A model generated the notes under the pieces. It saw only the letters and a list, made by a program, of their open reading frames with translations, had not been told where the DNA came from and did not search any database. A stretch of 64,000 nucleotides of DNA from Antennarius striatus (taxonomy: Eukaryota > Chordata > Actinopteri > Lophiiformes > Antennariidae), in the NCBI RefSeq assembly GCF_040054535.1, contig NC_090798.1, forward strand, positions 2,898,501 through 2,962,500, read 5' to 3'. Position 1 is the stretch's first letter, and the number at the start of each line of letters is the position of its first letter. The position numbers were made by a program, and so were the translations under genes. Below are positions 1 to 12,285 of this stretch, in pieces.

Positions 1-161
1 ACCTAAAAACTTACCAAGAGTTATTCTGGTATGATCCGTCCTAAAGTAAACACACAAACATATTAATCCGTTATTACCTTACCCAATATGCAGCATAAAT
101 GATCAACCCTGCTGAGGGACAATCAAAAGACCAAAGCTTATGTGTAACATTCTCACAAAAA

Positions 162-3100
162 AATGCATACTTCACACTGCTGTGACTGGTTCGCAACAGC
201 ATTGGTGGACATGACTGGCTTCTTAGCGTGTTTGCCGTTGGGGTTGCTCAGGTCTGCAAATGGGTGGATGGTCCGCCAGGACTGCAGGTACTGAGACATT
301 CTGACCGATGCACGCTGTCTGTTCTCTACTGGTGCAAGTGTGTCTGGCTGAAATTTATTTTAAAAATAATGTGTTAATTAAAATTAATTCATTAAAACAT
401 GGTAGAACAATCAGTCAGTTTGCAGGTTCAACTGATCCCCATACAAAACATACAAGAGTGAAAGATTTGCAGAGAAATTTTCTGATCTATTAATTTGCAG
501 GTATTTTCCTCAACCCTAACCCTACACAATAAACTCCATTTCTACATTCTTAAACGTGTGCACACCTACCCGTTTAGGTCTCTGGGGTTTGCTGTCAGGC
601 TTGTGGGGATCAATCACCAGATATGTTTTTCTTCCTTTCAGAAAGGGATCCTGACTGCTCCCATTAACTTCCTCCACTTGATATGCTCCATTTAAGTGCT
701 GCAGTGTCTCCTCTGTGATGTGTACACGCCTAAAAACAGGGACAGTATTGTTACAAAGTAGTTAAAAATGATTACTCAAAAAAATGTAGCGAAGCAGCAA
801 AACCTGGAATGCATCTTTTTTACACATTATAAAAAATATATTTTTGAGTAAATCTTCAGTTTTTCTCACCCAGGAAGACCTCCAGACTCCATGTGATTGG
901 CCAATGTAACGTCATGTGACCACACGTCATACTGCCATTTCTGCAAGCCAATCACACCACTGAGGACATTGCCGGTGTGGACACCCACCCTCATGCTGAT
1001 CTCCACCCCTGTCGCTTCTCTCAGTTTACTAAAAGGAGAGGATATAGTTAGAGAGAGATAGTTGTGAGTCGTGTCCATAGAGCTAAAGGAATAAATAACA
1101 AAATGCTAATATTTACTGCTTCATTCATTATTTATAGTTTCAGTTATTATGGAAAAACAAGTGAAATAAAAAAAACCATCAAAGTCACAAGAACATCTGA
1201 CAATCTATAGCAGATGAAGATGCAAATTAGAAGCTCTGAACAGCTTTTGTTCCTGTGGTTGGAAAAGATATAAGAACAACTGACCTGATGGCGGTACACA
1301 TGTCCAGTCCCATCTGAACACAGTTCCTGGCATGAGTAGGGATGGGGTCAGGCAGACCAGACACACAGTAGTAGCAGTCACCCAAGATCTTAATGCGAAG
1401 ACACCCATTCTTCTACACATGGAAAGACATACAGAGGGGTAGAATAGGGAGTTATCAGACCCATAGCTGATACAAAACTGTAGGAAATTAAAAGTCTCTG
1501 TCAGATGCTCACCTTGGCAATGTCATCGAATCTGCCAAAAAGCTTGTTGAGCACAACAACCAGCTCCTCCGGTGTGCAGGTACTTGCAAGTTTTGTGAAG
1601 CCCACAATGTCTGCATACAAGATGCTACACAGCCCAAACCAAAGCAAAGGTTAGGCATATGTTTGTATGACAACAGATTTAGGTAAGATATCTACAGACA
1701 CCGCATGGTGAGAGGCAATGAATGCCAGATTTGCACCAGGTTTCTGAAAGTCAAATATTATATTAAGGCTATGAGACACAATGCCAAAATCCAGAACTTG
1801 TATGACAATCATCCAAATCCAAGGTTTTCTAGTATGAAAGGAATCCTATTTGTACATCAACAGAACATTATAGACATGAACTGGTGAAATGAAAAGCATG
1901 ACATTTAATTTAGCCTTTTTGATAAAACTATTTAAAATCTAAAGGTGTCACTTTGGTACAGGCCGAAGAATTATGAGACCTTTAAGTAGGTCAGAAACTT
2001 TCAGCTCCATCATCCCTCAAACTGACATAAGACGAGGATTAAGCAAGAAATATACAACATGAAAACCTACTCAGCATCCCTTAAATATATGACAACATAA
2101 TCATCACCTGACGCCTTTGTGCTGCCGTATGTAGAGGCTGTGGAAGTTAGAATCACTCTTCTCACTGCTTTTTGGCTCGGACAGCTTCTTTATCACCTCT
2201 GTCTTCAGCTCCACGGCAATATACCGTGGTAACACAGACAGGAGGAGCCGCTCCTGTTGCCAAGGACACAGAGAGGATGAGGACTGATGAGTTGTGAAAC
2301 CTTGCACACCAGGTCAGTGGATTTCTGTTCTCACAGACTATATAAAGGAATAGGCAGCTATCAAAAGCCTCTTTGAAGCGATGCCATATTGACACAGTAG
2401 ATCACATTCCATCTATTTGTTTGCTTGCTGTGAATAGTGTCCGTTTGAGTTTGCGTATTCTATTGCTGCTGGGTTTCAGACGAGTCAATGATTAATTTGT
2501 TGACTCAACAGCCAGAAAAGCACATAGTATCCAAACACTGGTCATCCAGGTAAAGAGCCCTTGAATGGGGGTGATAACACGTAATGATTTTGAATTTGGA
2601 ATGATTTATACAAGCTGCACAAAAGAGAACATTTTAAGAAGTGTGAGTCTATGAAAAGTATACCTTTTAACAGTACCTATGCATTTTAAATAAGCTGCAT
2701 TAAATGCAAATGCAACTAAACCATTAGACTCATTCAGGATGTTAGGCTTGTGAAGTGACCTGAATTGCAAATTCATAAAAGGAGCAGAGCAAATAAAGGC
2801 TAAGTCAAATCAAATGAATTTGTTCAAATAGACAACTCTTGTTTGTATTCAAAGCTATACGGTGTAATAAATAAAAGTTGTTGTTTATACTTGCTGATAC
2901 TTCTTTATTTCCTTCTGTGAGCGTACGGCGCTGAACTCCTCCCTTTTCTGATTGGACCTCCTGCGATCATGCTCGGTCGTCCACAGATGGAAAATCCCGA
3001 CGCAGTTCACACACAGAAACATCACTGCATTGGCCACCAGCTTAGTAAGACGTCACAGAAAACATGATTATTGATGCTTTCATCATTACCCTCTAAAGTT

Positions 3101-5988
3101 CCCAGCAAAGTAACTGAACTATTTTTGTGATAAATCAATCTGTTAATGACAGAGCACTGGAAAACTGATACTGTATTTACAAGAAAATATGACTTGGAAT
3201 GTGTGTGAATATGATTAATGTATTCCATCCTTCATTGAAAGTATTGTGTACAGCCCAGTGATTTATATGTTTTTTTAAGTTTTATTATAGTATTAAGAAA
3301 GATATTTGCTTTTCATTAAGAAAACTTGACTTGTGATTATGAGTTAAGGGAGAACCAAAAAAAAAAAAAGTTTGTTTATCGTTTGTGTTAAATTGTGATT
3401 CAATGCAAGGTATTTTTGCTGCCACTGAACCTAAGGTAGTGATCTAGCTTCATTTCAATAAATGAAAAAATTAATCATTACCTGCACAGCCAGGTCTGGT
3501 GTCTCCGGGCTTGTAACAGGAACGTAGACGCTGATGATGATGATGTGTGAAATGCTTGTCCCGATCCCAACCATCAGAGCCCAGGCCATAGAGAGAGGCA
3601 GCACAGTATACACACTCAGAGAGAGGAAGAGGAAAAAGGCCACCTGAGACGGAAAAGAAAACAGATATGTGACACATCTCTCACAAAACAAATCACATCT
3701 TTCTTTTTTGCTTCTTCCTCACCTGTTCCCAGGCAGTGACAGGTCCACCAGTAAAGATGAAGACTATGGCAGTGATGTAGAGCGTTCCCCAGACGAAGAG
3801 GGCTAAGGCTCCTCCACAGCGCCTAACCGTGGCCAGCCAGGGCAGGCAGACGAGCAGGACGACGCTCAGACAGAGAACCACACACACCACCGACAGAGCA
3901 CCAACATGGACGTCGATGTTCTGTGCACCGACGGGTAAAAACCAGATTAGTGCATAAATGAAAGTGGAACACAGATTCAAGTATCAGGCTGAAGTATCTC
4001 TCTTACCACTGCTTGATGCAGTGGAGCAAATCATTGTTAACCTAACGTGGAATTATTATCACAGACACAAAGAAACACTCAATGTTAATTTACTTTACCA
4101 TTGATCTAGTATAAATTCTTCCAGTTTGACTGTCTAATTTTGCTCTTCAGTAAAATAAAAAAAATACCTTCATTCATCAGACATGAACTCCAGATTGAAT
4201 AGTCTAATTTAGACATGTTTTTTGTGCTTTTATAATATTACAATATAAACGAGGCTGTGCTGTTTGAATATTATGATAGTAAAATATCAATATGTGATAA
4301 TATGGGAAGACCCAAATCAAAACAGAATAACAGCACAAAGACACAAAAACTGACTTCAGCTGTTTTAACCATGATAAAAACATAAAACCAACAGGAATAC
4401 TCAGAGAGCACAAACCTCCACCTGAACAATTAAAAATGTTTTGATCTGAATCCAGGCCTCGATCACTTGTCCTCCTTGGTGTCAATTAAGACTAAAGTAC
4501 AATTAAACTGAGAATTAACCAGATGGATATGATTGGTCCTATATGCCCCCTTTGGAAGGGGTATAAAAAAGAGTTGTTGGGCATAAGTACATCCTACCAA
4601 TTCAAATATTTGTACACCACAGATCCCAAAGTACTGTTCTGAAAGGACTGACGTTCATGCTTTAAGGTAATAAAGTTATCAAGGAAAACACTTTAAGAAA
4701 ACAAAATGAAAGAGGACAGCAAAAGTTGGTCATGCGCTACAACTTCGTTCGCATTAAAACAATACGAATCTGGTGCGTGTGACACAACTTCATAGGAATG
4801 AAATGTGAACTGAGTCCAGAACAAGAATGCAGTGTAGTTTTAGAAGAACAGGTTTGAGGTACAATCCTTGGCTTATGTTGAAGTTGGCTGTCAAGCCAAG
4901 CGCATGTGTTGACAATCACGCTAGAGTATTGGAGGCACATTAATATCCTCTTCGAATTGTTAAATTGTATAGAATCACTCTATTGTTAGTGACAATTTCA
5001 TTGCTTTCTAAATTGCAAAACTGTAAAAATGTTTTTACAATGGCATAAATAGATAAAGACAGCAGATTCACAAACTATCCTCCGTGTGTCTATGCCTCAC
5101 CCTTCCTGTGGTGGGAATGAGGACGATGATGGACACACAGAAGGCTATAGACAGCACCAGTCCAGACAGCATGGCTGGAGTCTCTTCCACGCACTGCAGA
5201 CAAGCTCTGTGGAAAGCCTGGTAGCAGCAACACAATCCTTCTTTCACAGTCTGCCTGGACTTGGTGCTTCGCTGATCCACGTCCTCCTCGGCCCACCTGA
5301 TGTCTATGCTGTCCCTCGTTTGGTAGGTTTCAAAAGAATCAGCAGGAGATAACGGTGGACTGTCGCTTACTGAGTTTTCGGCTTTTCGTTTGACATTCAA
5401 GTCTATGTTGGAAATGTGTCTGTAAAAGACTGGACAACTTCTGTTCGAATGAGAAACTTCTAAATTGGAATCAGAGAAATTGACAGGAGAGGTATTGTTT
5501 GTTTTTGCAAAGGCATTTTCATCTATCTCGGGTCTCTCTTCTTCACAGAGCTCAGTTCTGGACCTACTGCTAGTTAGAGTAGGATTGGATATTGTGCTGC
5601 TGGAGTCTGAGACGATGTCCATTTGCAATGAGGCACTGCTATCGTACGAGCTGGCCGGAGCATCGGGATCTGTAAACTGCAGGGTTTCATCTGTTCTGCT
5701 CAACAAAGAATTGTCCTGAGGATCTTCTGGACTCTCTGGTGGGTTCAACAAATCCACTTCTAAAGGAACCTGGAATTCGCTCAGTCCTGACTGCAAAACA
5801 TTGCTATCACTGTTTTGTTTTGTAGAGTCCACTGTTTCACAAAAACTGTCAAGTTCCAGGACGTTGGTGTCACTGATTGTCTGTCTTCCATCAGTAGAGA
5901 TAACTATTATGTTCGGTACTAAAGAAGCCCCTGTTGCCTCTTCTGCAGGCCTCTCCTTTTTCTGAAAACCTTGTGAATGGCCCGGCAT
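162..5988 (-). CDS. adcy4: Membrane adenylyl cyclase, type 4-like (N-terminal half; gene continues past the left edge)
   Basis: Class III transmembrane adenylyl cyclase of the ADCY2/4/7 group, which makes cAMP from ATP at the plasma membrane under G-protein control. Coding exons read on the minus strand: 5988-5101, 3920-3723, 3643-3482, 3040-2891, 2253-2108, 1624-1513, 1412-1285, 1028-870, 729-570 and about 323-162; phases agree throughout. A possible further 26-base exon lies at 40-15. The exons give the first six-helix membrane block (starting near residue 272), the linker helix and the C1 catalytic domain with the metal-binding Asp motifs ADIVGF and KILGDCYYC and the segment [20 protein letters not shown]1b follows with [13 protein letters not shown]. 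The start at 5988 has an in-frame TAG three codons upstream. About 270 residues rich in Ser, Asp and Glu precede the first helix, far more than in mammalian ADCY4, and end in a Cys-rich patch ([15 protein letters not shown]). The type 4 call rests on sequence plus neighbours; ADCY7 or ADCY2 are the alternatives. Confidence 0.9.
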
Positions 5989-6181
5989 GGTGACCTATGT
6001 GACGATTCTTATCAATGTACTGGTCAACTTTGCGTTTTCTCACGGAAAACAAAAAACACGTTTTTTGTTGTTGTCTTTTTTCAGTTTGATTCACTTTGCG
6101 TGTTTTCCGTGCTCTCCAAGAGCTCTCCTGACAAATGTTCTCTCTGAGGTTACGTAGATCTGTTAAGGTCCCAATGATCAT
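5891..6181 (-). other. Upstream ORF overlapping the adcy4 start
   Basis: A 96-codon reading frame opens at 6181, inside the inferred 5' untranslated part of the first coding exon (acceptor just above 6240), and ends inside the adcy4 coding frame in a different phase. Its ATG has A at -3. The peptide is basic and resembles nothing I know. It is best seen as a possible translational brake on adcy4, not a protein gene. Confidence 0.35.
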
Positions 6182-6659
6182 TTTAAGGAATGATCCTTAA
6201 TGATGGGTGCTTCTCCATGCTGGACTGAAGAATAGTGCTGCTGCCAAAAAAAATAAAGAGACTATTTAAAAAGCTGTGACAGGTTTAGCAGAAAGCAATG
6301 AATAAGCACATAAATTCACTGTTGAACATTCATGTTCCCTGAAAGAGGTTAGTGTCGCCAGCCAAAGTTACAACAGCAACAAACATCTTACCTGTGGATG
6401 GTTTTAATACCAGTTTAATGACAAATCACTCCTCGTCATTTCCTCCACTATGCAAAGAACTTGTTAGTCCAGCTGCAGGTTCTTCCACATTGAAACAAAC
6501 TCATGCACAAACATACAGTTTACACTGTTTAGGCGTGTACCGGAATGGCATACCATGGACGCACCCAGTGCACATTAAAACACTTTGTCCAATCCATGTT
6601 TAATATTGTCTACATACATAGTACTGTTCTACTGTGTTCTTTTAATACTTCTCTTTTAT

Positions 6660-6815
6660 CAGTGTAAAATATCACAGATAAATAGTTAGATACTTTATTG
6701 ATCTTTTTTGGGAAATTCCCATCAGGGAAACACATCCACAGGATGTAGACAAAGACACACGATTTCTGCACCAGAGGAGCATAAACAGAAAAACAGCGAA
6801 GAAAACAGAACATAA
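6660..6815. repeat. Dispersed repeat fragment (fish 'actttattgatc...gggaaattcc' type)
   Basis: The stretch contains tactttattgatc followed by gggaaattcc. This resembles the 3' end of dispersed repeats that are very common in teleost genomes. The copy is degenerate and lies in the first intron of adcy4. I cannot assign the family with certainty. Confidence 0.45.
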
Positions 6816-7061
6816 ACACGGTTCTGCGGCGGGACTGGAAAGACTGGCGTCACGGAAGTTCTAATAACATGGATTCCTTTCTGTGTTTGTTCCTATGCCA
6901 AAGTTAATTTCATGATTAAAACTGCATTTAATCTGCCTCTTCTGCCATATGTACTCAACCGATTTAATACCAAAGTCACACAGGGATTACACAGTAATAA
7001 ATATCATTCTTCCCTTCACCTTGATTGACCTAATGCGGTCCAATGTTAACTTAAATGATGA

Positions 7062-7098
7062 TCTATAAATATAAATCTATAAATATAAATCTATAAAC
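7062..7098. repeat. Short tandem repeat, 14-base unit
   Basis: The unit tctataaatataaa is repeated about two and a half times in a row, in the first intron of adcy4. Confidence 0.8.
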
Positions 7099-7320
7099 AT
7101 AATAGATTACTTGCTATTCAAGTAATCTATTACTGTCTGGTCTCTTATTGCGGTATATCTTTCTTAATTAGAATTCAAGAATGATTTAAGTCAAGTTTCT
7201 TCAGTGTTTTTGCAGTTACAATTAGCCACATTTAATTTGAAATGTCAGTCAGTTGAGTTAAATCTATGACTGCAAATTTCTAGTTAATTCATAGGCATTT
7301 ATTATTCTTATTCTTCTCCT

Positions 7321-7362
7321 TATCATCATCATTATTATTGTCATCATCATCATTATTATTAC
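7321..7362. repeat. Simple repeat (ATC/ATT)n
   Basis: Runs of atc and att triplets, such as tcatcatcatcattattatt, make a trinucleotide simple repeat in the first intron of adcy4. Confidence 0.8.
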
Positions 7363-7705
7363 ATCTAATACAAACAGCAAATATCTAAAAGGGTTTGACT
7401 GAAAATAATTTTTTTAGTAGATCCAGTTCCCCTTGTATAAAAGGTACTTTCCACGCACAATTGGACTATCACACATTTCACAAATACACAGTTACATTTC
7501 CAACATTAAATACGCGCATTTAAAAGGGAATTTAGTTCAGTTATGTTACCATCATCAGTTCAGGAGCAAGATTACATTTTATTCAATAGATATGAAAAAA
7601 GTAAAACGAGTGACAAACTAGAAAACAGTTGACAGCCTAGCATTTAAGAGACAGGAACTTATTGAAAGGAAGTTTAATGTTCATAAAAATAAAAAATATT
7701 CTTAC

Positions 7706-7985
7706 CTCATTGTTTTTACTCTCGACGCTCCGTTTAACGTCACAAACACCGTAAAATTTAAGTGTGAATGACAAAAATACATTTAAAAAAAACCGCGTCG
7801 CCTTTTCGGATCCAGGCGTTCAGCATTCACCGCCCGGATCAGCGCGCGAGACGCTGAGTGAAGCGAGCGCGAGTCAGGCGCGCGACGGAAAGCGAGCAGG
7901 CGAGGACGAGCACGAGCGCAGCAGCGTAGAAGAGAGGAGGGAGAGGTCAAAGGGCAGACCTCAGCGGCAGAGGAGGAAATACTGT
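7706..7985 (-). promoter_or_regulatory. CpG-rich adcy4 promoter and probable noncoding first exon
   Basis: This stretch is rich in CpG, with many cgcg and gcgc steps between about 7790 and 7930, in an otherwise AT-rich neighbourhood. On the minus strand it ends at a good donor (GAG then GTAAG, boundary near 7706), while the exon holding the adcy4 start has an acceptor at about 6241. The simplest reading is that adcy4 starts here with an untranslated exon joined across a 1.5 kb intron. No TATA box is evident. Confidence 0.6.
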
Positions 7986-7999
7986 ATTCACATTCTGTA

Positions 8000-10900
8000 A
8001 TCTGTAAAAGAGCTCTGTAATACGTTACTAGTAAAAATCCTGAAAATGAAAATGTAAGAATGATCAGGAAATGTTGTTTAAATAATTAAAAACAGGAAGC
8101 AGTAAAACGACAAAACAAAAACAAAACTTCATTCAGGCATCAATGTCAATGCAGGATATGTTTTTGACATGTTCAGGTGGAACCAGTTTTTAACCATCTT
8201 AAGACATTAAATCATCATTTATTTCCCCATTATTGATTAATTAGTTGGTTATTTTCTTCAAGATTTCTCTGTGATTGTTTTACTTCTACAAATTAGAAAA
8301 TAAAGATGTATGAACTACAATGAGGCCATATGACACCTTTATAGTAACTGATTTGTCCAGAAAACAAAAAAATACTACAACTAATAATCTAACCTAAGTA
8401 CCATGTAAATGTAAATTACAACAGTAAACAATGACTCAATTAAGATGAAACCATAAATATTATAATCTATATGAATGACTGGAGGATTATCATAATTATC
8501 ATTATGATGATAGTTACATATAGTACAGGGATATTGTCTTTAAAGATGAGGCACTGACTGTTAATTTTAAGGAAATTACATTCACAAAAGAACATGTCAT
8601 AGTGCCCACATTGAGCAAATGCCAAAGAGCACCTTCCTCGATAATCCTACTGCAAACTAGTCTCCACCCAATTGATCTTAAAATGCTGAATCAAAGATTT
8701 TCATTAACTTCATTAAATCGTTTCAGGTTTCTTTCATAGTTTTATTAATAGAACTCCTGGGAAGATATTAAAAAAGGGAACAGGAAATTATAATGTTCTG
8801 CATAGATGTCTTTCTTAATGTCAACATAAAATGCTGTCTTGTCAGTTCTGCCATGTCCCACATTTTTGCGGGGTAAGTTTTAATTAGCTATAAGAATGAG
8901 ACATCATAATCCATGCTTGAGTTATTTTATGACAGATGCTTCATTTCTCTTTCGTGTGTGGTCTCCTTTTTTTAAATTTGCCTTTTCAAATCAAACCTGT
9001 TTATTGGTGCGGTAATAGTTCCCTAAATTGCCAAACAACCCATTTTACAACATAAGCAAACACATAGAGTTATAAACATGGTTTGGCTGCAGATGGTTTG
9101 CACCAGATAGAAGCTATCTACAGCTGTGATGAGCTATATTTTATATTGTCAGATTTATGCTGTGATTCATCCAGAATGATTCATTTATCTGAGCAAGATT
9201 TCTGTTCAGCGGGATTTCATACATACACTCACATTTTCTGAAACAACATTGTGTTTATATACATTTTTTTGAAATTTCTGTCCAGTTCTTTAATTTAGAA
9301 TCTGTTTTTACTTTGAAGAAATATAAGTGCCACATCAAAGTCATTGTGTTACAATAATTTCTTTTGGATTATTATCTTTGCTCTTTTCACATATTCTTTA
9401 TTTTCATGCTGTGAACATTTCCTCTCCTTGACCAATATTTTGCACATAATGTTGCATTAAACACAGTATAAATTGTTTAATGTCTGATTTGGTTATTACA
9501 TATTATATATTATTATTTATTGAATCATGTTCTATTTTCTAATGTTCTATTTCAAGAAACTTGACTTTTAAAAGATTATTTCTTGGGTTTCTTTTCCATA
9601 CTCTGTTATTGTTCACCATAAATATAAATTTAACCTGAATGTAACAGCAGAAGGCTAGGGAGATAAAGAAAATCTACACTTGAACAGGAAAACTAGCAAA
9701 AGCCAAGACAACACTGTGAAGATAAAAGTTTGGTTAACCTCTCTTTTCATCTCTGTCATCAGACTGACTGATTGCCCAGTATTCTGACCGGACTAACTGG
9801 AGGTGATTTGTTCATACCTTTCATTAAGTGATATTTTCAACCCACACATTACAGTTAGATGCATACAATGAATGCAGACACAATACAAAGAATCTATTTA
9901 CAAAGCAAACAAATGAGGAAATGGTAAAAATTAAACTTAAATTAGACATAATGTAAGATAATGATGTAAAATGAAAAAATAGCCATGGGTCTGACCAGAT
10001 GTGCTTCTACTACAAATGCAAATGATGGCATATGAAATGTTGAACTAATGACCCAATAATGCCGCAGGAATATGCGCAAACAGAGAATACTGTTCATAAA
10101 TATGTTGTACTGGTGCATTCTAGGAAGCTTCTTGCAGCATTTTTTCTCCCAGTATCTACATTATATACTTGTCACATTCATTTGGGCACATGTAAATATT
10201 CCATTTTGCCATTTATTAACAAAACATACCAGGTTAGACCCATTTGTGCCTTAGGAATAACATCCCGTAGCCTTTGTTGTTTCTTGCTGTTAGCTGCCTG
10301 AACTTCTCTGTTATCTTTTCAAATGCAAATGTGATAAACTGGTGGCTACCGCCTGCTTGCTCTCACTTTAATCTCCTGCAGAGGTGAATCAGACACCACC
10401 AGATATGCCGAGTATATTTTACTGAGCCTTTAAGCCTCCTGCAAAAAATAAAATAAAAAATGTTGCTTGGAATGTTCCAAAAATAGATGGGTTGTCTTTT
10501 TTCACTGTTTACAGCTCACCCAACCAGTTTAATATGCAGCTATTCTCAGAGACAGGCTTGGTAGATTGTCTTCCGTGAAGTCTGTAAAAGACATAAGTTT
10601 TCCTACATTGGAAATAAACCTTTATCTCTCTGACATCAAAATTTCAGTTTCTACTACCACTTCACTACAGAAAAATGCGGTAGCTGCTGCTTCAAAAACA
10701 TTTGGTATGGAAAGCATAGAAAACATAAAGTATGATGCATTAGTATCATACTTTGCAAAGTATCATGCATTTTGTAGTTTATTCCAGAACATAGAACTGC
10801 AAGTACATCTGAAATGTTTATTTGACTCATTGTCTATTCATTTACCTAAATAACTTTTCACAGTATATTTTATCTATTGCAATTACTCTTGAGGTTTAGA

Positions 10901-11185
10901 AAAGGACAATTTCTGTGAATGTGTCGTTTTGGATGACTGTGATGACATTTCTTGCTATTTTCATTTCATAACAAAATACAGTAATCACTCGGGTTTATGT
11001 GTAACCTGTCAGTCGTTAAAATAAAAAGTATTCTCTCTTGTGGCCATGATACATTACTGCAATGAAACATCCTTGAAATACATTTATAAACACACAAATC
11101 AAATCTTGTTTTCTGTAGTGGGATATTAATCCGATGATTAATTAGGAAAGAGAAATTTGGACACACTCAAAACAAGAACTGCAAA
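8000..11185. other. AT-rich intergenic stretch between adcy4 promoter and khnyn 3' end
   Basis: About 3.2 kb without a convincing gene. Open frames are short, lack splice context and resemble nothing I know; the longest, 10566-10853, is only 95 codons. A small inverted repeat (aaagtatgat / atcatacttt) lies near 10728-10754. Nothing else stands out. Confidence 0.6.
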
Positions 11186-11186
11186 T

Positions 11187-11192
11187 TTTATT
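11187..11192 (-). terminator. Candidate poly(A) signal of khnyn
   Basis: TTTATT on the plus strand reads AATAAA on the minus strand, about 1.1 kb downstream of the khnyn stop. The stretch 11193-12285 is then its 3' untranslated region. No closer signal looks better, but use of this one is inferred. Confidence 0.4.
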
Positions 11193-12164
11193 TTTTTGAT
11201 CCTTTCGAACAAGAAATGCTTTGATAGAGCAGAACAGCTCAGAACTGTCTTAAAAATGTGAATAAACAATAACAAACATCCATTTTCTCAAAGTTGGTGA
11301 ATATAGCAGTTAAAATAAATTACAAAATATAGAAATAAAAACTGAATGTACAGAAACTTGAACAGATTTTTTTAGCAATAGCAAAATGACATTCCTCATC
11401 ATAGCCAGTGGTACGAATATACAGGTTTTATCCAAACCATCTCTTGCAATAACTGACATCAATCATTATGTATGGATGAGCTCTAGAACAGCAGATAAGA
11501 TGATGAAAAAACATACACATTTCAATAAGCCTTTAGAAGACCAGGCAAACCTCCATGAAGCTGCTGAAATGTGTGTGTGGTTACTTTAACATGATAGAAT
11601 GGTAAAATTATCCAATCATAACTAAACACAAAGTACAAATTTTCTAATCAAGGAATGTAGACACGTGTCTGATGTGTCGGAACACTGTGGGTGGAGGTCC
11701 AAACAGCTGTTAGAATCTCTCCCAACCTCCAATTTTCTGATTCAATCCTTTCGACTTGAGTAGATTAAAATTAACACAGTATGCTAAAAACCAAGAGAAG
11801 GATGGAGGTAAGGCAGATGAAGGAATAGTGATGACTGGAAGTTGAAAGGTTGCTTTGGAAAGAGGAGACAGAAACAGTAAAATCAGGTCTGCTAATGGGA
11901 AGCCTTTTACTTGTAAGCAGTCTTTACTAGTTCCTGTTTGGACACTAAACATCTCTAGTTGGGTCTTAAAGCTTTTTGTCGACACGTTTCAAAAAGGCCT
12001 AGTTCTGATGGCTGTTCAATCATTTGTTGTTTTGAAGAACCCATTTAAATTGTTGATATTTTACTGTGAATATAAAAGAATGGACAAACTATTGTTAAAC
12101 AATATATACTTTAAAACTATTATCTGACAACATGGAGGAAAAGAACAGCAACTTGAGATGAAGA

Positions 12165-12199
12165 ACAGATTTTCTTTAGTAAATCTAAAGAAAATCTGT
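12165..12199. repeat. Perfect inverted repeat in khnyn 3' UTR
   Basis: Arms acagattttctttag and ctaaagaaaatctgt are exact reverse complements of 15 bases around a 5-base loop. In the khnyn transcript this would form a stable hairpin about 90 bases after the stop codon. Confidence 0.85.
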
Positions 12200-12285
12200 G
12201 ATACATCGTGGTGGGAACACGTTTGTTTGCCTTCAGCAGGAAAAGTGTGAGTCCGACAAGGTAAAACACCATGAATTCAATAAAT

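Noticed and set aside
5086-5719. Plus-strand ORFs opposite the adcy4 first exon
   Set aside because: Antisense shadows of a single long exon whose end matches the adenylyl cyclase membrane block.
10566-10853. 95-codon plus-strand ORF in the adcy4-khnyn spacer
   Set aside because: No recognised domain, no splice sites or promoter, AT-rich composition like its flanks.
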